Shown piece by piece: positions 35,547-47,500 of a DNA stretch of 64,000 bases. Numbering within the stretch: position 1 is the stretch's first letter; every line of letters begins with the position of its first letter. Source of the stretch: an uncultured Anaerococcus sp. (lineage in GTDB: Bacteria > Bacillota > Clostridia > Tissierellales > Peptoniphilaceae). The translations under genes and the position numbers were made by a program. The stretch covers positions 35,809 to 99,808 of the forward strand of contig NZ_CAMXYR010000001.1 of the NCBI RefSeq assembly GCF_947253225.1, read 5' to 3'. The notes beneath the pieces are model-generated. The model was not told the origin of the DNA, did not search any database, and was given only the letters and a program-made list of their open reading frames with translations.

Positions 35547-38500
35547 CTAAGCTTTCTTAGCATCTTCTTTTTGTTTTTTGGCAAGGTAGATAGATGCTAA
35601 GGACATAATCAAGGCTCCTAGGATGGCAAAACCGATCCACACTCCTGGCCCTGCAGTTAGTGGCAATTTTGCCAGTTTGTTTGTTACCTCGTGAGGCTTG
35701 TCCTTAGAATTTTCATACTCATTCTTCTCTGCTAAAGTCTTATCCGATGAGTCTGGGCTATAAGATTTATTAATCCTATAGTCTTTTATCCTATACACTT
35801 TGCCCTCTTTGATTTCAAATTCTAGTACCCTTGGTTCATCACCAATTTCGTAACCAATTGGTGGTTTAATCTCCTTGACTAGGTACTTGCCATTTGCAAG
35901 TTTTTCAAATCTTATTAGACCGTCCTTATCAGAAGTCTCAATCCATGCTTGGCTGTTAGGTGAATCTGGACTAGATGTAATTTCCCCCTCTTTATTTATA
36001 GGTTGGTATTTATTATCAACCAATTTTTCTATTGTAAAGGATGCTCCGCTTAGAGGCTTTGTCTTATCTTTTTCAGCAACTTTCTTAAAGTAGATACCAG
36101 TCTTTTCATTTACAATGCGTATTGGCTTTTTCTTAACTTGGCTATTGCCATCTTCTGGCTTTGTCGAATCCTCATTTTCTAGGTCAACATAATTTGGTTT
36201 ACCAATTGTATCTAGCTTGTAGGTAATCTCATCTAGGGTCGTAAAATCAAAGTGGATTTGTGTTTGAAGGTCGGCTGAAGTTTGTCCTTCCTTTAGCTGT
36301 CCTTCTATCTCCACAACTAAAGTCTTTTTGGTTGTAACCTTGCTCTTACCCCTCTCAGGTCCTGTATAGTTTCCAGCTCCATAGAGGTCTTGTAGCTTAT
36401 ATTTAACCAATGTATATTCTTTAGATTCAATATAGGTTTTAACTTCTTTACCAGTTACTTCCCTATAAGATTTTTCTTTTAAATTATCAAGATTTTCGCC
36501 TTCATCCAGTACAGCTACTCTTACCTTCCTGTCGTTAATTACCTTCCAGTTATCTTCGAGAAATCTCAGTTGAGTATCTGGGCCATCAAAGCTAAATTCT
36601 CCATGGTCTGGATTTATAATTAATCTTTCCTTGAAGGTACGAGCTTTATTATTAATCTCATAAACTTCCGCCTTGATTAGACCCTTATCTCCTGTTACTT
36701 CGCCAGTCGTAATCTTGTTACCATCTTTGACTTGTACCTTGCCATCAACTATCCTAAACTCTTTTACAAAGTCTAGCTTAGGAAGGTCGTAGCCTTCTGG
36801 AGCTTTAATTTCCTTTAGAGCATAGTAGCCTGGTTTGTCAAGGCTTAGGCTCATCGCACCATCATCGCTAGATTTGATAGTCAATGTGTCCTTAGTTTCT
36901 TTGCCGTCTTTGATTACCCTGTAAGCCTTATAGGTATCTTTTATAGAATTCTTGTAGTAAACTTCAAAAACTGCTCCACTAAGACCCTTATCTTCCTTGT
37001 TAACCTTCTTGAATTTCACCTCTCGAGGGTCAACAATCTCAATCGGTGCTTTTCCTAAAGGCTCAGCTATCTTTGTCTTGGAATCAACAAGTCTTTCTGA
37101 ATTATCCATACCGTCTGCTAGAGACCTTAGCATGGTTCTTGTTTGAGATGATTGCTTGTTGCTTGGCTTATCTACCAGTCTTACAATCTTGCCGTCCTTT
37201 GAGACTTCAAAGATTTCTATAGGTCCCTCTAGCTTAGTAAAGCCTTCTGGAGCCTTGGTTTCTACTAGGCCATAGGTTCCTTGCTCTAGGGTATCGTAGC
37301 TTACAAGACCTTTCTCATCTGAAGTCTTTTCTGAGTTTTTAACATCCTTCCAAGTGCTTCCATCAAATTTAACAAGCTTAAACTCTGCTTTAGCTAATGG
37401 ATAGCCTGTTGGATCTACCTTCTTGAAGCTAATCCTATTTTTAGGGTTAATAGCTGTAACCTCAACATCTGCTGTACCTGTATTAGTATTTACAAAACTA
37501 TATACATGATTTTCCCTCTCAGCCCACATGTAGATATTGCCATTATAGAATCTTTGCATCCTTACTCGTGGATTGTAGGTTGACTTATCTTCACTAACTC
37601 TACCCGTTACTCTAGCTAGGTAGACAGTATTTTTGTTAGGATATCCATCAGGAAATACTATATAGGATGAGCCATCATTATTTGTTGCATTTTGGCCTGT
37701 AACATAGGTCAATCCTTGTGGATTGATTCCGTAGGATGGAGGCAATATGTTATCCAAATTATCTAATTGGTTTTCCTTTACCCTATAGAGGTCGATTCTT
37801 AGATTGTCAACCTTAGTGTCTGGATAATAGGTTAACCTCGCACCATTAGCTCCTTGTCTTAGCCTATTGATGTAGATATACTGCTCAAACTCTCCTGTCC
37901 TAGGGTCATAGCTTACTAGCCTTGAGGATAGGTTTAGGTTATTCTTGGCCTTATCTTCTACTTTTTCAGTGCCTAGGTCATAGCTTACATTCACATTTGT
38001 AGATGTTTTATTTTGATTTTCTAGGCTCATGGCCACAGACAAGTTTTGGTTATTTGTAACCTTGTATGGATCAATATAGGCTGTGATATTGGTTGTCAAA
38101 TCCCTCAAGGTGTAAGTTTTAGCGTAGTCTGTGAAAGTGTAGGTGATTTCACCGTTTTCACTATCGTAAGAGCCTTTGGCTATAGTACCCACTCCGTCAG
38201 CGAATATGTCTAAGTTCTTAATCATATCAGCTTTGTAGATACCATGGAGGTTTAGTCCATCTGTTAGCTTAACCTTGAAGAAATCTCCAGGTTTAATCTC
38301 TGCATTATCCTTTACCTTGAAGGTATTTTGGAAGCTTAGACTATCTCCCCTGTTAGGATATATGTTTAGTGATGGGTCTTCCTCATCAGCACCTGGTCTG
38401 TTGATTGATAGTTTTGATGATAGGCTCATCAAAGAAGAAACATCATTTCCCTTTACTCCTTCTGGAACAGTATAAGGATCTAGTCCCTTACCACCAACAA

Positions 38501-41500
38501 CAAAGTCCCATGTTTGGCCAGTCTTGGTATGGCCTGGCGCTGGCTCAATTTCCTCAAGTTTGTATTGGCCAATTGGAAGTTGGTCAAAGACAAGCTTACC
38601 ATTTTTATCAACTTCACCAACGTATTGAGCATCTACCTTGTCCTTACCTGGTTGGTTTTGTGAAGGCTTGATTTCGCCTTCTTTTGGATCTTCGATTCTA
38701 CTTAATCTAGTTAGCTTAAACTTTGCCCCCGACAAGAGCTTGTTCTCATCATCCTTTTTGGTTATGGTAATCTTACCCTTGCCTGGTTTTTCGTTTATAA
38801 TCTTACCCATGTTCTTGGCTGTAGCCGATGTAACATAGTCGATTAGCTTACCTTCATTTACAGTTGCTGATTTTTCTGGATTGTACTCGATAATACCATT
38901 ACCTTTATCATACTCAAGGGTGATAACTCCCCTTCCCTTGGTTATTTCACCAGTTTGAACATTGGTATTAGGTTTCTCATAGTCTACTGTCATGTAGAGG
39001 ATGGCATCCTTAATTGGTCTGTATCCTTTTGGTGCTTGAACCTCCATCAACCTATAACGGCCTGGTTTTAGTCCTCTAAAGCCGAAGAAGCCGTTGAAGG
39101 CTGATGATACATAGGAACCTGGTAGGTCTACATAAGAGTTTTGAACGAGTTGTTGGAGCTTAAAGATTGCTCCCTCGAGCCTATTTTCTGTAACCAACTT
39201 ACCATTGCTTGCCCAAGCAGGATCCTTCTCTTTATCCCCATCACGACCGTGTTTAGAGAAGGTAATGTTGTAGGATTCCTCATCATTGACTATTTCTAGC
39301 CCGTCTTTAGGTATCTCTAACTTATCTTCTTCCTTGTCGGTTGTATACAAGGATGAAATATTAGCTGATGTTGAAAGAGTCTTTGCAGGTGTAGCCTTTT
39401 CTATATCTGGCCTAATCCTACCACCATCTCGACCAACCCAGTTTTGGTATTTCTTATTATATTGTTGACCTGACCATGCATCTCCATACTTTTTGGCAAG
39501 CTCGCTTGCACCAGCTTGATAGGAGGCCTTAGGGAAGCTTTCCCATCTAATCTTATCCGGTTTACTTTCATCGTAAATTGCTTGTTGGAACTCTCTTGCT
39601 CCTTGGTAGAACTTAACATCCATTTCAAGCTTGGCCAAGTCATCTTTAGTAAGGTCTGGATGTTTGTGAGGGGCAACCTTCTTACCATCCACATCTTTTT
39701 CATTTACCGCGATGCCAGTAATTAGGGACTCGTCGTAATAGCCTTCTATATCGATAAAGTATACCCCACCCTTGTCTAGATTGAGTTGGTCTTCATCAAA
39801 GCCCCAGTCATATGGTCTCCACCTAGCAGTGTTAACCATAGATACTCCATCCTTAGATAGGTCATAATAGCCTAAGATATAGTCAACGTCAAGATTTTTA
39901 GCTGGGTCAGAAATCTTGTAGGTTGTCCTGTAGGCAGTCTTTAGACCTTCCTTGATGGTATCCGGTGCAACTTTTGGTCTATCTTTTTCATCCCTTTTGT
40001 GTTTAGGCATTATTTGAACATTAACCTTATCGCTACCTGTGTAGCCTCTGAGGTCTACGATAATTTTTTGGACAAAAGTCTTAGAATCAGGATCTATGTG
40101 GGTTATCTTTGATGCCGTTCTTATGGCTAGGTTAGAATCTAAAGTATCATCGTGTAATTTGGATTCCTTAGACTCTAGGTATTGGGATGGAGTTTTGGTT
40201 GGACCAAAATAGGTCGCATGCATCCTGCCCTCATCATCTCTAACCTCAATCTTCCACTTAGAAGATGCCTTCTTGTAACCTAGTGGTGGTCTAAGCTCCT
40301 CTAGGACATAGTAACCTGTTTGGAGTTTGACAAGTTGGTCTTTGTCATTCCTGAAGGTTATCTTACCTAGATTGTCAGAAACTGCCGTAACTGGAGTAAA
40401 GCTCTTATCTTCAGTTTTGTATGTTTCATCAGTCTTTATTAACTTAAACTCTCCACCTTCTAGTGGCCTATCAACTGTGTCCTTCTTGAAAAGACTTAGT
40501 TCAAGACCAGCCTTCTTGTTGGTAATCTTGGCATCTTTTCTAGTCTTTGTTGCTGGATCGTAAATTAGGTAGCCAAGTTCTTGACTGTCTGGTTGGACAT
40601 CTGAGCCACCACCTGGACTATCTCCTCCACCCGGATTTGGACCAGGACCTTGGCCTTTTACGAACTTAGCATTAACTGTTACATTTTCATTTGGCATGAT
40701 GAAGTATGGCCCTTGGTCATCATATTGGACATCTACACTTCCACCCCATTGTTTAGTAACGCTTAGGCTTTGGCTTTCGAGCGTGTTGCCTTGGTTTGGT
40801 GTTGCAATGATTCTAACCTTATCATTAGGATATGGTCTTCTAGGCTCAGTTTTTACACTACCACCAGTTATTTTCGGATTAATTCCAACAAGGTAGGTTC
40901 CTTGTGGTGGTTGGACGTATTGTACATTAGCGTAAATAGTTACAGCTTGATTAGGCATAGTAAATGAGTATCTATCCCCATTTTTATTTAATGGTTCTAC
41001 ATTCTGCCCACTACCATCAGACTTCCTAACATAAACACTTGTTATTTCATAATCATCATCTGGTGTTACTGTAAATTCTACAAGTTTTCCAGCCTCTGAC
41101 TTACCAGATTCTGTCCTTGTATAAACTACAACCTTCTTACCATTATTATTATTATCGACACCAACGTAGTAGGACTCTTTTGGCACAACTTCTTTTTTGT
41201 TAAAGGTTGCAATTACATTAACAGGCTTAGCTTCCATATTGAAGGTATATTGTCCATTACTATCTAATAAAGGAACTATATTTTTCCCATTTGCAGTAAC
41301 TTGTCCGATTTCATAGTCAGGATCTGGTTTTACAGTAATTGTTACAGGCTTACCCTCTTCTTGGGAAGTTGGGTCTACTGTAAGAGTACCCTTACCCTCT
41401 GAAACACTTGTTTTAATGGTGAATTTTTTTGCTTGAGGTTTTTCTTTAAAGTAGGCTTTTAGTGCTACGTCCTGTGCTGGCATTGTGAAAGATTTAGTCA

Positions 41501-44500
41501 GCAAGTCTACATACCTTATGAAGGCTCCATTTTTGTTATTTAGAACTTCAATCTTATCAATAACATATCCATCATCTGGCTTTATATTGACTTTCACCTC
41601 TTCATCTACCCTTGCCTCAAGTTGAGCTGTAACACTTCCATGGTCTACTGGTATTGTGTTAACCTTGAAGGTTTGTTGTTGAGTTTTTTTTGTACCTACA
41701 GTTGTTATTTCTGGAATAGGTTCAGTTCTTTGAGTGTCGATTAACTCTTCACTAACAAACTGAGCATTCACAAATTTTTGCTTATAGGTTTTTACTTCCT
41801 TACCATCTACACCTTTTTGAGTAACTTGACTTGTACCTTCTGGATATTGGTCAGAGTAAACTGTTTGTTTAGTAAATGGTATTTTTGTTTCCTCTGTCCT
41901 ATTTTGATAAGTTATGGTAGGCTCTTGAACCTTATCATTAACTTTAGCTTCTTCTGAATAAGAGTCAGCTGCCCATTCTCTATAGTCTTTTTGTTGATAC
42001 AAGCCTGGCTTAGTGTCATATTGGTGGTCAGCACCAAGTCCTATGGTTCTATCATTTGCATAAGGTGCTTCTATTTCAACTAAGACAGTTGTATTAGCAG
42101 GAAGTGTTGCCTTAACTCTCATAGGTTTGCCTGACGGTATAAATTGTTCCGCTTTTACATTGATTTCCCTCATACCACTTATATTGTCTAAGGTTGATCC
42201 CTGATCTACTGCATAGAATTTTATAGTTGAAATTGTTACCCTTGGTCCGTTTTGTAATCTGAATTCATTGCCTTTCTCAGGTTGTCTATGAATTTCAATA
42301 TAGTTACTAAAGCCTATATTTTTGGTCTTGAACAAGAACTGTTGTCTAAATCTACCTTTATCCTTACCCTTGTTAATTTCAGTAACTCTAGTTTCCATGA
42401 AGTTAGCACTGTGGGCAACTCCTGCTCTGCCAGTAGATTTATCTGGATAAACTTTCTCCCAAACATCTGCTGACCTTGCAGCTCTTGTGCTAACATTCAT
42501 ACTTCTTGGGGCTATTGCTCTTTTGGCTCCAAGGCTTCTGAAGCTTCTTAGGTCATTTGACCTTAGGTCTAGCTTAGCTAGTGGTTGAGATAGGTCTAGG
42601 TCTTGGTTTAGCAAGGACCTAAAGGAGAAGTTTCTTGCTAGAATGCCATTTTCTTTGGCTAGCAGGCTTGGGTTTTCTTCGCTTGCCATTCTTAGCATAC
42701 TCTGAGCATCAGCGCTCCTGTCTTTGCCATCTATGATTAGCTTACTTGTCTTGTCAACCTTAGAATCTGGTATAGGGTCTAGGGCGAACTTATCTCTATT
42801 TGCGTAGGATTCGGCTGCCCAGTATCCATTGGTAAGGTTGGTATAGTCCATACCAGTACCGATTATTCCTTCTTTCGGAATATCTGTTTCTATGGTTACT
42901 GCTATTGGCTTTTCTCCCTCAGCCTTGGTGCTGATTTTTAGCCTGTCGTGGTTGTTCTTGTGAATCACTTCTGTCTTGTAAGGAACAGTCTGGCTAACGT
43001 CCACTAACTTATCAGGTTCTGAGCTAGAATTAACGTAGTGGATTGATATAACCTTAGTGTTTTTGCTTGTTATATCTCTTCCTTCTGGTTGAGAGTGAAT
43101 TTCAAGGGTTGGATTTTCAAGTCTTTCTGACTTCCTATTTAGGAGGTAGACTTGTCTCATCCTATTTGTAGCAAAGTTAACTTCGACGATGTTTGTCTTT
43201 ATTTTTTGGTCAGCTATTTGTTTGTACTCATCTCTCGATGCGACAGATTGGTTTGTTGCCTCGCCTTGGCCAACTTTTACCTTTTGCCACTTGCTTTCTG
43301 GATCCTTATTTGGAACTGTTGGCGTTGGTAGGTCGTCTTTGATGTAGACTTTTCCATCTTCTTTGATGGTTACAGTCCAAGTTGTGTTGGCAGCCTCATA
43401 ACCTTGTGGGGCTCCTTCTTCCTCTAGGTGGTAGGTACCTGGTAGGAGGTCTTTGAATTTGACCTTGCCATCAGCATCTGATTTGCCCCATTTAGGGTCT
43501 GTGCTTGGCTTAGTGCCTGTAAGCTTAAAGGTTGCTCCAGATAAACCATCTAGTTCTTTTTCACGAATTTTCTTAAATTCAAACTCGTGTTTGTTTCTCT
43601 TGTTGGTTAGGTCGAGTGATCCTTCTGAAACATAGGCACCTATAATGTTACCTGCTTGGGTGTTGGAGCTTACCTCATCTCCTTCTACTATATCAGAAAC
43701 TTCTTCGTAGTAGTCTGGCTTCCAGTAGACTTTTTCATTTGCCGTTCCGACATTTTCCCAATAGTCCATTCCTAGACCAACGCCACCACTTTCGTTCTCA
43801 TATGGAACTTTTACATCTATTATGATAGGCTTATCAGTTTTTGGTATGTTAAATTCCATTCTTTTAGGAATTTCGCCAGGCTTACTTACTAGCTGAGGTT
43901 TGATATCTCTTAGCTCTTTGGCTACATAATGCTCAAGTCTTATATCTTCTACATTGCTAGTAACAGCCTTGTCGAGCTCAAAAATCTTGTAGGCTTCATC
44001 ACCCTTATACCACTCTATGTTTGTTTCACTTAGGGGTTGTCTATGGATTTGAACCTTGGATGGCCCCATGGACCTAGCCTCTGGGTTGATAACGAATCTT
44101 TGGATTACATATTTTTTGTCTCTGTTAATGCCGATGATTCTTGTACCCATCTTGTATGGTATGCTACTGTCATCAACATATCCCTTCCATCTGACGTCTT
44201 GAAGACCATTGAATTTTCCTAGAGGTCTTTTGAGTACATTAACCCACTTAGTTCCTTTTTCTACGAGGAGGGATTTGTTTACGGTTTCGCTGGTTTGCTC
44301 GTTTGGTCCTTGTATATAATCGTGAACCTCAACTCCCTTATCACCTACTACGAGAACCCATTTTTTGTCAAGTTTCTTATAGCCTGTAGGAGCTTCTTGT
44401 TCTTCTAGGATGTAGACTCCATTTTCTAATTTCTTGAAGTTGTCATCTTTAAGATTTTCCTTGAATTTAACAACACCATTTCCGTCTGATTTTCCTATAG

Positions 44501-47500
44501 CATAGATATCTTCGCTATCTTTTTTCTTGATTATAAAGGTTGCTCCAGCTAGAGGCTTGCCATCCTCGCCTTTTTTGTAAACTACAAAGTCTTGACCCTT
44601 TGGTTTGTTGGCTACATCTAAGATAAGATCTTTTCCTACTATTGATGTTCCATCAGAGTTGAAACCAATTTCGGATATGGTTACATAGCCATCTTTTGAC
44701 ACGTTTACCTGCCAGATCTTATCGGATAAGTTGTAATTATCTGGTGCCTTGGTTTCTTTTAGGGTGTAAGTTCCAGGCAAGAGGTTATCAAAAGTCAACT
44801 CACCCTTGGAGTCGGTAGTTCTTGCAACTGTGTGGCCATCTTTTCTCTCTAATGAGAAGACTGCTCCTTGGAGGGTTTTGTTTTTGTCTGCCTGGCTATA
44901 TTTCCTAATCTTGAAGCTGGTTGGTATATATGGTTCGTTAACCATCATTATCTTTTGCTTGTAGAATTTAGGAATTTCTTTCTTAATTTGGGATGCAGCA
45001 GAGTCGTTGGCATTTACCTTTGACGCGAAGGCTGACTGGAGGGCAACATTCTTGTCTTTTGAGTTTGCCATGTAGAAGGCTCTAAACATATTCCTAAACT
45101 TGTGTAAGTCTGTTACCTTGAAAGTTTGCTCAATCACATAACCTTCATTGGCATCAGAAATTTTTGGCATATCAATTACAAGTGGATAGTAGCTATCAAG
45201 TCTTCCAGTCCTTGTTATTTGGTTTGGGTTATAGGTTAAGCCGATGTTTCCCTGCCTATTTGATATATAGGCTTTCGGATCGATCTTTTGGCTATATACC
45301 CTCTGGTAGGTGATTGGGTCGTTTTCAGGAATTATACCCATAGACAAAGGCATGTTTTTCCTGTTATTTATCTGAAACTTGTTTGGACCTGTAGGTTGGA
45401 CATAGTAAATCTTGACATCTTCAAGGGCAAAGGCTGGTTCGTTACCATTACCTGACCAGTCATTGATTCTTGAAGGGGTCCAGTTGGTTGACATCCAGTT
45501 AAAGAAGAGACTTCTTGGCTTTTGACGTTCTCCTTTTGCTGTTGAGGTTGGGTTGTAGTAGGCAAGTGCTTTTACATACCAATTACCATCATCACCTTGG
45601 TAGACATCTCTAAAGTAGTAGGCTTGGGTAGGTGCATTACCGTCTTTAGGTGAATCATAATCCTCATAGAAGGCATTAACTGTAATTTCATCAGTTTGGT
45701 TACCACTAGCTATCTGCTCGCCTGGTGCAACCACATTTGTGAAGTGGTAAATTCCAGAGTTTTGAGCATAGAACTTAGATGGGATTACACCAACTATGCT
45801 AAGACTAAAGTCGACCCTACCCGAAGCTTCATCATTAAAGACATAGGTCAAGAGGTTAGTTTCGTAGTTGAAATATTGCTTAGCTACAACTTTACCGTCA
45901 ACTACTATATCTGGAATTTTGTTTACATATTGAGTAAAGTCGAGATTTTTGTCAAACTGAATCTCAAATCTCTTGTTAGGTGTAACATTTTCTAAGGTTA
46001 TATCCGCCTTGTAGGTGTAGGATTCGTAGCGGTAGGCCTCCCACACACCCTTTTTCTCTCCTAGGCCACCCGACTTGTTTTCATCTAGGGTCATGGATTG
46101 TTTTGCTTTTATAACTGTAGCTAAAGCTTCTTCATCCTTAACTATCTCATCTTCAATCCAGTAGTCCTTACCGTGGATAGCTTTACCTTGGTTGTTTTTA
46201 AACCTTGGTGCATAGAAAACTTGAGATTTTTCATCAACTGTTACATCAAAAACAAGTTGAGAATCGACATAGCCAGTAGGACTTGAGAGCTCTTCTATAA
46301 CATAGTTGCCTGGTGGCATCTCGCCAAAGTCTGCCTTACCCTTGTCCTCTCCTTCTTTGTCATTAGATGTGACAGTCTTTAGAGGGTTTCCTTCAGCATC
46401 TTTTAGGACGAAGCTTGCTCCTCCTAGAGGTCTTTTTTGTGAATCAACTTTGATTACTTGAACAGGTTTGGTCTTGAATTTCTCATTTGTTACAATTACT
46501 TGAGTCTCTTTTATCACAGATGGATCTAGTGGGGCGATAGTTTTTTGTATTCTTGCGTTGTTGCCCGGATCGTTATTATCTACTAACCAGTCATAAGATA
46601 CTTTCTTATCATCTCTTGTAGGTGTTCCGTTAACCTTTACTAGAAAGCCCCAGTTATCCCCAAATCTCTCATGAGGAATTTTGATTTGATAGCCAGTCTC
46701 TCCTGTGTAGGATTCATAAACATTGGCATATCCAGTGATTGACGCCCAGCTATTTTTTTTATTTAAAACTGATCCCTCTTTATTCTTCTCTACATCTTCT
46801 TCTGATTGGATTTCCATGGCCTTTCTAAGACCCTGTCTTTTTGATGGACTAACGTCAAAGACATCGACTGTAAGATCATTTTGAAATCCTCTTATATTAA
46901 GTCTGGTGTTTTGGTTGGTTCCACCACCATCATCAGGTTTGAGGTAGAGGTAGGCAGTTACCTTGCCATCATTTTCCTTTTTAGAGTAGGCCATTATGTT
47001 CATAAATAACGGATATCTAGGGTAGTTGAAGTATTGGGTTGCAGTTTCATCGCCCTTTTGACTTGAATTTGGACCAGATGATCTTACCCTACCCTCCTTA
47101 TCTACTGTTATAGTTGTATCCTCAGCTAGCCTATAGCCTAGGGGTGCCTTTGTTTCAATAAGAGTGTAAGAGCCTGGTTCTATGTTTGAAAACTCAGCCT
47201 TACCTTCAACATTAGTGTAGACTTCAGGACCTCTTGTAAGTCTAAATCTTGCTCCTTCTATTGGTTCTTTAGTTTCCTTGTTAATCTTAACAAGGGTAAA
47301 GTTACCATATTTTTTTACGACTTTTTCTACACCTATATTGTGAATATAGTATTGGTTGAGGTCTTTTTGGTAGTAGTTGTAGTTTTCTAAGTATTGGTAG
47401 GTCTTGCCGTTTTCTTCCTGCTTTTCTTTTGGGAGTCCTTGGTCAATCTTTGGAAGAATTCTTGTCGCCTTTCCTTTAGAATCAATATTCCATACCTTTA

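Noticed and set aside
35318..35560. Plus-strand open frame after the O-acetyltransferase
   Set aside because: It begins within the terminator hairpin and runs into the end of giant 2 on the other strand.
40652..41670. CRISPR-like or simple tandem repeat
   Set aside because: The repetition is at protein level only (InlB-B-like units); the DNA units are divergent and there are no spacers.
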